From assembly GCA_027531565.1 (NCBI GenBank), contig JAPZSB010000007.1, positions 1 to 64,000 on the forward strand: a DNA stretch of 64,000 nt, in the 5' to 3' direction. Under the pieces are notes generated by a model. That model searched no databases and was not told where the DNA came from. It saw only the letters and a list, made by a program, of their open reading frames with translations. This stretch comes from Beijerinckiaceae bacterium (GTDB lineage: Bacteria; Pseudomonadota; Alphaproteobacteria; Rhizobiales; Beijerinckiaceae). Made by a program: the position numbers and the translations under genes. Shown here piece after piece: positions 50,971 to 59,600 of the stretch (position 1 is its first letter; every line of letters starts with the position of its first letter).

Positions 50971-52359
50971 TTACCGCGTGTAGCGGGCGGTGCGGCTGCG
51001 CATCGTCACCAGTTCCTCGGCCGCTGTGGGATGGACGGCCATGGTCGCGTCGAAATCGGCCTTGGTGGCGCCCATGCGCAGGGGAATGCCGACGAGCTGG
51101 ATCATCTCGCCCGCGCCCTCGCCGAGGATATGGACGCCGAGAACCCTGTCGGTCTCGCCATCGACGATGATCTTCATCACGGTGCGGTCCTCACCGCCGG
51201 TGAGCGTCGCGCGGATGGGGCGGAAGCTGGTGCGGTAGATATCGACGACCGCAAAAGCCTTGCGGGCCTCGGTTTCCGTCAGCCCCACGGTGCCGATTTC
51301 CGGCGTGGTGAAGACAGCCGTGGGGATATTCGCATAATCGACCTGCCAGGGTGCGATGCCTTTCGCCGCGCCGAAGAGCAGATCCGCCACGGCATGGCCC
51401 TCGCGGATCGCCACCGGTGTCAGCGTGACGCGGTTGGTCACGTCACCCACGGCGAAGACATGCGGGACATTGGTGCGCGACTGCGCATCGACCGCGATCG
51501 ACCCGTCCGGCGCTAGCGCGATGCCGGCCTTCTCGAGGCCAAGGCCCTCGACATTTGGCGAGCGGCCGATCGCCATCAGGACCTGATCGGCCTCCAGCCG
51601 GAGGCCGGCGCGGGTGGTGGCGACCAGCCCATCCTCGGTGCGGTCGATCCGGGCGAAGACATCGTTCAGCACGAAGCGGATACCGGCACGCTCATAGGCC
51701 GCGACGAGGCCCTCGCGGAGGTCCTGGTCGAAAGTCTTCAGCACCTCCGTCCCGCGATAGATCACGGTCACCTCGGCACCGAGCAGCCGGAAGATGCCGG
51801 CGAATTCCAGCGCGATATAGCCGCCGCCGGCAATGACGATCCGGCGCGGGAAGGTCTCAAGGTCGAAAACCTCGTTCGAGGTGACGACATTCTCGCGGCC
51901 CGGCAGGGCCGGATCGATATTCGGCCGGCCGCCGGTGGCGACGAGGATATGCCGCGCGCGGACGAGGCGGCCATCAGCGACGAGACGGATCTCGTGCGGG
52001 CCCTCGATGACGGCTCGGGACTTCACAACCTCGACGCCGGCGCCCTGCTGGCCCTTGGCATAAAGGCCTTCAAGCCGGGTGATCTCGGCTTCCTTCGCGC
52101 CGACAAGGCGCTGCCAGTCGAAGCTGACGCTGCCCGGCTTCCAGCCGAACCCGCGCGAGGCCTCGAATTCCTGCGCGAAGCGCGAGGCGAGGACATAGAG
52201 CTTCTTCGGCACGCAGCCGCGGATGACACAGGTGCCGCCGAGGCGGAACTCCTCCGCCAGCATGACGCGTGCGCCATGGCCCGCCGCGATCCGGGCCGCG
52301 CGCACACCGCCCGACCCGCCGCCGATCACGAACAGGTCGACATCAAAAGAGCCAGACAT
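50971..52359 (-). CDS. gor: Glutathione-disulfide reductase
   Basis: A 462-residue flavoprotein reducing oxidised glutathione with NADPH. The FAD motif GGGSGG (13-18), redox-active Cys44 and Cys49 in GGTCVIRGCVPKKLYV, and C-terminal His443/Glu448 (HPTAAEE) are intact. GGGYIALEFAG forms the NADPH domain. The RGCVPKK spelling separates it from lipoamide dehydrogenase. It is the first gene of its run; a terminator for the upstream DUF2059 gene lies in its leader. Confidence 0.96.
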   Translation of the reverse strand: MSGSFDVDLFVIGGGSGGVRAARIAAGHGARVMLAEEFRLGGTCVIRGCVPKKLYVLASRFAQEFEASRGFGWKPGSVSFDWQRLVGAKEAEITRLEGLYAKGQQGAGVEVVKSRAVIEGPHEIRLVADGRLVRARHILVATGGRPNIDPALPGRENVVTSNEVFDLETFPRRIVIAGGGYIALEFAGIFRLLGAEVTVIYRGTEVLKTFDQDLREGLVAAYERAGIRFVLNDVFARIDRTEDGLVATTRAGLRLEADQVLMAIGRSPNVEGLGLEKAGIALAPDGSIAVDAQSRTNVPHVFAVGDVTNRVTLTPVAIREGHAVADLLFGAAKGIAPWQVDYANIPTAVFTTPEIGTVGLTETEARKAFAVVDIYRTSFRPIRATLTGGEDRTVMKIIVDGETDRVLGVHILGEGAGEMIQLVGIPLRMGATKADFDATMAVHPTAAEELVTMRSRTARYTR

Positions 52360-52484
52360 GACGGGAACTCCGAGGATTGCTTCCGGCAGAACCTATGCGC
52401 TCGGCGACAGGATTGCGAGGCGGCAGCGGGGCCGGAACAACGCCGGCCGATCACAAGCCTGTGCATGGCCGGGCCGCACAGACG

Positions 52485-52508
52485 AAAAAGGGGCCCGGCA
52501 GGCCCCTT
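52485..52508 (-). terminator. Rho-independent terminator of the DUF2059 gene
   Basis: On the minus strand the stem AAGGGGCC/GGCCCCTT (52508-52501 with 52495-52488) is followed by TTTTT. It lies about 20 bases after the DUF2059 stop and isolates that operon from gor. Confidence 0.9.
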
Positions 52509-52530
52509 CAGCACCGCGAGTGCAGCGCGA

Positions 52531-53079
52531 TCAGAGCTTGTGGCCGCGCTTGGTCATTTCCTGCTGGAACAGCGTCATCATCCGGCCCGAGGCTTCCTGG
52601 CTCCAGATTTCAAGATAGGGAACCACGACATCCATGAAGGCCGGCAGCGCCTCGACATATTTCTTGCCCGCCGGCGACGTCAGGAAGGTGTTGATTTCCT
52701 TCAGTTCCGCCTCGTTGAGCCGCTGCGCGAGGAACCGGGCGGCGCCGCTGACGCCATCCGCCGAGATCTTGCCCTGCTCGGCTTCGACGATCTTGAGCGA
52801 TTCCTCGATATCCTTGGTCAGTTCCGGGCGCGTCCGGGTGACATTGACGCGCAGCGAGCCGACAACATTCGGCATCGCATTCTGGAACATGGTGATCATG
52901 CCCGAGGCCTTCAGCACGTCCGTGGCAAGGGCGAGATGCGAGGGAACGATCGGCGCCTGCAGCGCCTTCTGGATTTCCTCCAGCGTTTCCTTGGTCACCT
53001 GCTGGGCCGGTGCGGCGACCGGGGCGAGCAGCGTCGCCGCGAGGAGGAACGAACGGAGGAGCGAGACGGGCTTCGGCAT
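52531..53079 (-). CDS. DUF2059 domain protein
   Basis: A 182-residue exported helical protein. The signal peptide (about 1-25, ending VAAPAQQ) is followed by the DUF2059 core with LKASGM, a repeated helical pattern, and the C-terminal FLTSPAGKKYVEALP, then QEMTKRGHKL. The family is periplasmic and of unknown function. It follows rpiA by 76 bases and ends at a strong terminator. Confidence 0.88.
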   Translation of the reverse strand: MPKPVSLLRSFLLAATLLAPVAAPAQQVTKETLEEIQKALQAPIVPSHLALATDVLKASGMITMFQNAMPNVVGSLRVNVTRTRPELTKDIEESLKIVEAEQGKISADGVSGAARFLAQRLNEAELKEINTFLTSPAGKKYVEALPAFMDVVVPYLEIWSQEASGRMMTLFQQEMTKRGHKL

Positions 53080-53155
53080 GAGGCACCTTCCTGATGACCT
53101 TGCGCGGCGGGGCGCGGGGCGGCCTGCCGCCGCGGGGCGTGTAACGACGCGCCTG

Positions 53156-53857
53156 TTACGTCTTCTTGCCGATCACGGCAACCCCTTCTTCTGCGCCGAG
53201 ATAAACGGCAAAACAAAGGCCGACGAACAGGCCATGCTCGACGAGGCCGGGAATGCGGTCGAGCCGGTCGGCCAGCGAAGCCGGATCGGGAATGCCGTCA
53301 TTGACCGCATCGAAGATCAGGTTGCCGTTGTCGGAGACATAGGCCGAGCCATCGGGGCGGTGGCGCTGGCGGATCTCGGCGCGGATGCCTTCCGCGTCGA
53401 AGGCCCGGCCGACGGCCCGGCGCGTCGTGCCATGGGCGAAGGGCGTGAATTCCAGCGGCAGCGGGAACGCCCCGAGGCGCGCGACGCGCTTGGAGGCATC
53501 CGCGATCACGATCATCCGGCGCGAATTCGCGGCCACCATCTTCTCGCGCAGATGGGCCCCGCCGCCGCCCTTGATCAGGTTCAGGGCGGGATCGAACTCA
53601 TCCGCCCCGTCAACCGTGAGATCAAGCTCGCCGGCGTCGTCGAGGCTGGTCAGCGGAATGCCGAGCCCCTCGGCCTGGCGGCGCGTCGCCTCGGAGGTCG
53701 GCACGCAGAGATAGGTCTCTCCGGCGCGGATCCGCTCGCCGACAATGTCGACGAAATGCTTCGCCGTGGAGCCGGTACCGAGACCCAGTTTCATGCCGGA
53801 ACGCAATTCAGCCGTGGCCGCCGCTTCCGCCGCCAGCCGCTTCAGATGGTCGCTCAT
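53156..53857 (-). CDS. rpiA: Ribose-5-phosphate isomerase A
   Basis: A 233-residue isomerase interconverting ribose 5-phosphate and ribulose 5-phosphate in the pentose phosphate pathway. LGLGTGSTAKHFVD (about 24-37), TSLDDAGELDLTVDGADEFD with the catalytic acidic residues and KGGGGAHLREK are diagnostic. The ATG at 53857 is preferred over an in-frame extension to 53959 that overlaps the next gene. Confidence 0.96.
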   Translation of the reverse strand: MSDHLKRLAAEAAATAELRSGMKLGLGTGSTAKHFVDIVGERIRAGETYLCVPTSEATRRQAEGLGIPLTSLDDAGELDLTVDGADEFDPALNLIKGGGGAHLREKMVAANSRRMIVIADASKRVARLGAFPLPLEFTPFAHGTTRRAVGRAFDAEGIRAEIRQRHRPDGSAYVSDNGNLIFDAVNDGIPDPASLADRLDRIPGLVEHGLFVGLCFAVYLGAEEGVAVIGKKT

Positions 53858-53912
53858 CGTGCCGCCTCTCCCCTGCCCCAGCATGTCTGCCCGCAAGCCC
53901 TGCCGGGAGGCT

Positions 53913-54281
53913 CTACTTGGCCGGCGGGGTGCAGACAACCTCCTGATCGTCGCGCACATAGCAGATGCTCACCGCGCCGTTGCGCCGGTTGAAGCGGAAA
54001 ATGCCCGATTCCTGCCGGTGGCTGGAGGCGATCAGCCCGTAATCGCCCGCCTCGCCCGCACGCGCGCCCTCCCCCGCCGGGTAGCACAGCGTCAGCCCGA
54101 TCGGGCTGTCATCCTTGACGGCGAACTGGCAGGCAATGACCTCGCCCGTCTGGCGGTCGATCCGGTAGATGCGGTTGAGATCCTGCTGCGGCGCCGGCGC
54201 GAAGGCGAAATTCTCGGCCGCGGCGAGGCTGGAAGCGGCCAGCCAGAGCAGGGTCGCGGCACCGATTCTGAGACCAGGCAT
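53913..54281 (-). CDS. Small secreted hypothetical protein
   Basis: A 122-residue exported protein. The signal peptide ends at SLAAA before ENFAF. The mature domain has four cysteines (IACQF, TLCYP, SICYV, VVCTP) and two similar halves, with RIYRIDRQTGEVIACQF matching GIFRFNRRNGAVSICYV, so it seems to be an internal duplication of a beta-rich unit. GGGAG lies eight bases before the ATG. Function unknown; it lies upstream of rpiA on the same strand. Confidence 0.75.
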   Translation of the reverse strand: MPGLRIGAATLLWLAASSLAAAENFAFAPAPQQDLNRIYRIDRQTGEVIACQFAVKDDSPIGLTLCYPAGEGARAGEAGDYGLIASSHRQESGIFRFNRRNGAVSICYVRDDQEVVCTPPAK

Positions 54282-54387
54282 GGAAGAACTCCCTTTCCGG
54301 CAAACGCTGGGGTTTGTGCGAATCGTCCCCGCCAGTGTAGGAGGCGGAACGGTTTTCGCAAAAAGGGCAGGACAGGAAAGGCACGTC

Positions 54388-55053
54388 ATGCGCGGCACGG
54401 TGGTATTCGATCTTGACGGGACGCTCGCCGAAACCGCGCCCGACATCATGGCCACGCTCAATGTCCTGCTCGAGGCGGAGGGCCTGCCGGCGCTGCCGGT
54501 CTCGGCCGCGCGCAACCTCGTCGGGGCGGGCGCCCGCGCGCTGATCGAACGCGGCTTCCGCGCGTCAGGCGTGCCGCTTTCGCCCGAGCGTCTCGACCGG
54601 CTGTTCGAGGCGTTCCTCGTCCATTACCTCGACCATGTCGCCGATCATTCCTTCCTGTTCCCGGGCGTGGAGGCGGCGCTCGAGATCCTGGCCGGACAGG
54701 GGCATCTCCTCGCCGTCTGCACCAACAAGCCGGAGCGCCATTCGCGCGCGCTGATCGAGAAGCTCGGCGTGTTCGATCGCTTCGCCGCGATTGCGGGGCG
54801 CGATACCTTTGCCTTCTGCAAGCCCGATCCGCGCCACCTGACCGAGACGATCCGCCTTGCCGGCGGCGATATCGGCCGGGCGGTGATGGTGGGGGATTCC
54901 CGCACCGATATCGACACGGCGAAGGCGGCGTCGCTCCCCGTCGTGGCGGTGACGTTCGGCTATACCGACACGCCGGTGGACCGGCTCGGCCCGGACGTGG
55001 TGATCGGCCATTTCGACGCGCTGGCGGAAGAGATCGCCCGGCTGATGCCCTGA
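54388..55053 (+). CDS. gph: Phosphoglycolate phosphatase (HAD family)
   Basis: A 221-residue HAD hydrolase. Nucleophile Asp8 and Asp10 in FDLDGTL, motif II CTNKPE, and the motif IV MVGDSRTDIDTAK are intact. The cap domain of about 75 residues and the overall pattern match Gph, which dephosphorylates 2-phosphoglycolate from DNA repair. AGGAAAGG precedes the ATG at 54388. It converges directly with the PG-binding protein gene. Other HAD substrates are possible. Confidence 0.9.
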   Translation: MRGTVVFDLDGTLAETAPDIMATLNVLLEAEGLPALPVSAARNLVGAGARALIERGFRASGVPLSPERLDRLFEAFLVHYLDHVADHSFLFPGVEAALEILAGQGHLLAVCTNKPERHSRALIEKLGVFDRFAAIAGRDTFAFCKPDPRHLTETIRLAGGDIGRAVMVGDSRTDIDTAKAASLPVVAVTFGYTDTPVDRLGPDVVIGHFDALAEEIARLMP

Positions 55054-56445
55054 TCAGCGATCCGAGGCGCAGGTGATGCCGATTGTTGCAGCCCGCACCA
55101 GTTCGCCGAGTTCCGCACCGGATTTCAGGGCCGTCGTGGTGGCCCCGGCCGGCGGCGTGGTTCCGGCGGCGCGGGCGAGATCGGCTGCTGGCAGCAGCGG
55201 ATAGGACAGGACCGGCACGATGCCGGCCACCCGCACCTTGGTGACGGGGCTGGCCGCGATCACGCCGACGAGCTGGCCGGAGCGCGACAGGACCAGCGCG
55301 CCGGCGCCGCCGTCCTGCAGCGAGGTCGAGACCTTGCCGCCGGAAATCTCTGCTGCGGCGACAAGCAGCTCGCCCTCGGCATCGCGCTGGACAAGCGCAC
55401 CCTCGGTGCCGGCCACTGCAAAAGGCAGGGTCAGCGGCGTGCCGATGCGGCCTGACAGGGCGATCATCCCGGTGCCCTCCAGCTTGCGCGGATTGCGCAG
55501 AGCCAGCGGCGCGGCATCCGGCGCGGTGCGCGCCTGGAATTCCGTGCAGCCCGACAGCGCGGCCTCGCCGGTCACGACGAGATCGGGGCCGAGCACGAGG
55601 CCGGTCGCGCGGCGGCGCGACGGCGCCGCCGCGACAAGCGGCGGCCGGGACGGATCCGACGGGGTGGTGGCCGGCCGTGCGGCGGGCCAGGGCTCGAAGC
55701 TGGCGGCAATGGCGACAACCAGCGGGTCGATCGTGGCGGCCATGGTCTTGTCATAGCCGATGGAAAGGGACCGCAGCGGCCCCTTGCCGTCGCTGGCGAC
55801 GCGGCGGAAGAACTTGCCCCGGTCGGTCTCGCCGGAGATCACGAAGAAATCCGGCCGCAGCAGCTTGTAGGTGATCTTGCGGCCCTGGACCTTGGGGTCG
55901 GTGCCCTTCTCGAACAGGGCGGGGAGCGTGTCCTCCGGCTTGAGGACGGAAAGATCGACCGTGACCTTCTCGCCCGCATCCTGCCAGCGCGGACCGCCGG
56001 AGCCGTTGGTTCCGAATTTCGTGAGCAGTTTCACCGGAATGCCGACCTGCATGCTGGACGTGCGATCGGTCTGGATGGCAAAGCCGAGCGCCGCCCGCGC
56101 CCGGTTGGCCGCATCGGCGAGCCTGCGCCGGGCCGGATCGGACAGGCCCTCGCCCGGCTTCAGCTTTTCGGCTTCCTCGAAGCGCTTCAGGGCCGCGAAG
56201 GTCAGCGGACCGAAATCCCCCGTGGCTGAACCGGGAAATTTCGCAACCCAGATCAGGTCACGCTGGATCTGTTTCCGGACGTCGACATCGAGCGCGAGAT
56301 AGGTCTTCTCGGCGGCCGCGAAAAGCGGATCGACCGGCTTGGGGGCCGGGGCCTGCGCCAGTGCCGGGACCGGAGCGGCCATCAGCAGCGCGAGCAGGGC
56401 ACCGGCCGAGAGCCTTGCCGGAAAATCGTTTTTCCACAGCGACAT
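55054..56445 (-). CDS. Secreted peptidoglycan-binding protein with inactive trypsin-like domain
   Basis: A 463-residue exported protein. The signal peptide (about 11-30) is followed by a peptidoglycan-binding-like domain (about 45-115, QIQRDLIWVAKF...GDFGPLTFAALKRFE) and a middle domain (about 130-250). The C-terminal part (about 280-425) looks like a trypsin/DegP barrel (TGLVLGPDLVVTGEAAL; GALVLSRSGQLVGVIAA). The positions of the catalytic His (TNAHVV-type loop, here TGEAAL, 292-297) and Ser (GNSGGP-type loop, here GGAGAL, 379-384) carry other residues, so it appears to be a pseudoprotease. GGAG lies eight bases before the ATG. It is divergent from the A2M/pbpC operon. Confidence 0.7.
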   Translation of the reverse strand: MSLWKNDFPARLSAGALLALLMAAPVPALAQAPAPKPVDPLFAAAEKTYLALDVDVRKQIQRDLIWVAKFPGSATGDFGPLTFAALKRFEEAEKLKPGEGLSDPARRRLADAANRARAALGFAIQTDRTSSMQVGIPVKLLTKFGTNGSGGPRWQDAGEKVTVDLSVLKPEDTLPALFEKGTDPKVQGRKITYKLLRPDFFVISGETDRGKFFRRVASDGKGPLRSLSIGYDKTMAATIDPLVVAIAASFEPWPAARPATTPSDPSRPPLVAAAPSRRRATGLVLGPDLVVTGEAALSGCTEFQARTAPDAAPLALRNPRKLEGTGMIALSGRIGTPLTLPFAVAGTEGALVQRDAEGELLVAAAEISGGKVSTSLQDGGAGALVLSRSGQLVGVIAASPVTKVRVAGIVPVLSYPLLPAADLARAAGTTPPAGATTTALKSGAELGELVRAATIGITCASDR

Positions 56446-56614
56446 GGGGCAGCTCCGTTCGGTCATTCCCGGGATGCGGAAGCCCCAGCGTGGCACGGGC
56501 TCCCGCTCCATGGCAACCCGGACGCGAACGGATTTCCGTGCGCTATCGCACATTGCGGGCCGGGCGCAAGGTGATACTCTGCTCCTCCCCCTTCCCCTGA
56601 ACGGAGCCACCGGC

Positions 56615-59600
56615 ATGCGCGTCGCCCCCCTTCTCTCCCGCGGCTCCCGGTCCCGAACGCTTGCCGGCCTGGCGGGCGGCCTGCTCGGGCTCGGCCTGAT
56701 GCTCGGCACGGCCCTGGCCCAGAGCCCGCAGAAGCCGTTCTCGCGGGATGATCTCGCGACATCCGGCGCCGCGATGGAGGAGCGCCTCAAGCGCGAGGTG
56801 ACGCTGCCAGCCAATGCCGAGGTCCAGCGCCTTCTCGCGGCCGGCGAGGCGGCGATGACCCGCAACGATGCGCGGGCGGCCCTGCCGCTGGCCAACCAGG
56901 CCGTGCTTGCCGCGCCCTCCAACCCGGCGGCGTGGCGGCTGATGGCGCGGGCGGCGCGCGGCATCACCCCGCGGGACTGGCGCGAGCGCTACGACCTGCA
57001 GGAACGCGCCGTCAACGCGGCCTATCTCGCCTATCAGCGGTCGCGCAGCCGCGAGGACGAGGCCTCGTCGCTCGGCCTGCTCGGCCAGCTCTTCGAATGG
57101 CGGGAAATGTGGCGGCCGGCGCTGACCGCCTACCGGATCAGCCTCGAGGCGAATGACAATGCCGGCATCCGCACGGCCTACGAGGCCCTGCGCGAGAAGC
57201 GCGGCTTCCGGCTGACCGGCAACGAGGTGGATGCCGATGCCGCCTCGCCGCGCGCCTGCTTCACCTTCTCCGAACCGCTGGCACGGGGCCGTGTCGATTT
57301 CGCGCCCTATGTCGCGGTGTCGGGCCGGGGTGATTTCGCGGTCACGGCCGAGGACCAGCAGATCTGCGTCGACGGGCTCCGCCATGGCGAGCGCTATGCC
57401 GTGGTGCTCCGGCAGGGCATTCCCTCGGCCATTCCCGGCGAGACGCTGCTGAAAAACGCCGATTACGAGATCTATGTCCGCGACCGCACGCCTTCCGTGC
57501 GCGCCAGCGGCAAGACCTATGTGCTGCCCCGCTCGGGCCAGCAGGGCGTTCCGCTGATCTCGGTCAATACCGACAAGATCGGCATCCGCGTGCTGCGGAT
57601 CGGCGACCGCAACCTGATCAACACGGTGCGCTCGTCGGAATTCCTCGAGCAGATCGACACCTCGCAGCTTGACCGGATCATCGGCGAGACGGGCCAGCAG
57701 GTCTGGCGCGGCACGATGGATGTGAAGAACGAGCTGAACAAGGACGTGACCACCGGCTTTCCGGTGACGGAAGCGACCGGCAGGCTCGAGCCGGGCGTCT
57801 ATCTCATTGCGGCGCAGGCCGGCGAGTTCAAGACAGCAAGCGGCGCGACAACCCCGAATGTCGACGGGGATGTCGAGGGCGGCGGCGAGCAGGTGGCGAC
57901 GCAATGGTTCGTCGTGTCCGATCTCGGCCTGACCGCCTTTTCCGGCCGTGACGGCGTGCATGTGCTGGTGCGCTCGCTCGCCTCGGCCGAACCGGTGGCG
58001 GATACCGAGATCCGGCTGATCGCGCGGAACAACGAGATCCTCGGCACGGCCCGGACCGATGCGCGCGGCCATGCGAAATTCGATGCCGGCCTCTCGCGCG
58101 GGGAAGGCGGGCTCGCGCCCGGCCTCGTCACCGCGCAGCTCAAGGAGGATTACGGCTTCCTCGACCTCCAGCAGAGCGCCTTCGACCTGACCGATCGCGG
58201 GGTTTCCGGCCGCGTCGCTCCGACCGGGCTCGACGCGTTCCTCTATGCCGAGCGCGGCGTCTATCGCCCGGGCGAGACGGTCTATCTCTCCACCCTCCTC
58301 CGCGATGCGCGCGGCGCAGCCGTTTCCGGCATGCCGCTGACGCTGGTGGTGCGCCGCCCCGACGGGATGGAGTACCGGCGTTCCGTCGTGGCCGACCAGG
58401 GCGCCGGCGGGCGGAGCTGGTCGATCCCGCTCCTGACCGGCGTGCCGGTGGGAACGTGGCGGATCGCCGCCTATTCCGATCCGAAACGGCCGGCCATCGG
58501 CGAGACGACGATTCTCGTCGAGGATTACGTGCCCGAACGGCTGGAAGTGAAGCTCGACAGCCCGGCCAAGACGATCAAGTCCGGCGAGAATGCCGAGATC
58601 GATGTCGAGGTGCGCTATCTCTATGGCGCCGTGGGCAGCGATCTCTCCGTTTCCGGGGACTGGACGATCCGCCAGGCGACAGGCAGCGCGATTCCCGGTT
58701 TCGAGGGCTATACGGTCGGCCTGTCGGACGAGACCTTCGAGACGATGCGCAGCGAGTTCGAGGGCACGACGACCGACGAGGAGGGCAAGGCCAAGCTTTC
58801 GATCACGCTCACCGAGCCGGCGACGACCCTGCCGCTCGAAGCGCAGTTCAACGTGACGGCCTCGGAAACCGGCGGGCGCGGCGTGACGCGCTCCATCACC
58901 GTGCCGATCGTGCCGAAGGGCGTGGTGATCGGCGTGAAGCCGCTTTTCGGCGATGGGGAGATCGGCGATGGCGGCACGGCCAAGTTCGGCGTGATCATGG
59001 CCACGGGCCAGGGCAAGCGCCTGACGAAGCCCGGCCTGAAATGGCAGCTCTCGCGGATCACCCGCAACTACCAGTGGTTCTTCAAGGAAGGCCGCTGGGC
59101 CTATGAATCGATCAAGACCTCGCGCCGGGTGGCGGATGGCGAAGTTGCCGTCTCCGAGACGGCCGTGGCGGAAATCGCGGCGCGCGTCGGCTGGGGCACC
59201 TATCGGCTCGAAGTGCGCAGCAGCGGCGCCGACGATGCCGAAACCGCCCATACCTTCACGGTGGGCTATGTCGCCGATGCCAAGGCCGACACGCCGGACG
59301 TGCTCGACGTGGCGCTCGACAGGAAGGGCTATGCGGCCGGCGAGACCATGCAGATCCGCCTGAATTCGCGCTTTGCGGGCAAGGCGACGCTGGCGGTTGT
59401 CTCGGACCGGATCGCCCATCTCGAGACGATCGACCTGAAGGAAGGCGGGCAGACCGCGTCGCTGCGGGTCAATGCGGATTGGGGCGCCGGGGCCTATCTT
59501 ACCGTGCTGGCGCATCGCCCGCTCGACGAGGCCGCGAAACGCATGCCGGGCCGGGCCCTGGGCCTTTCGTGGTTCGGCATCGGGCAGGAGGTGCGCAAGA

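Noticed and set aside
55054-56967. Extension of the pseudoprotease frame to 637 codons
   Set aside because: The extra part is antisense to the start of the A2M gene and lacks a signal; the ATG at 56445 has a ribosome site and signal peptide.
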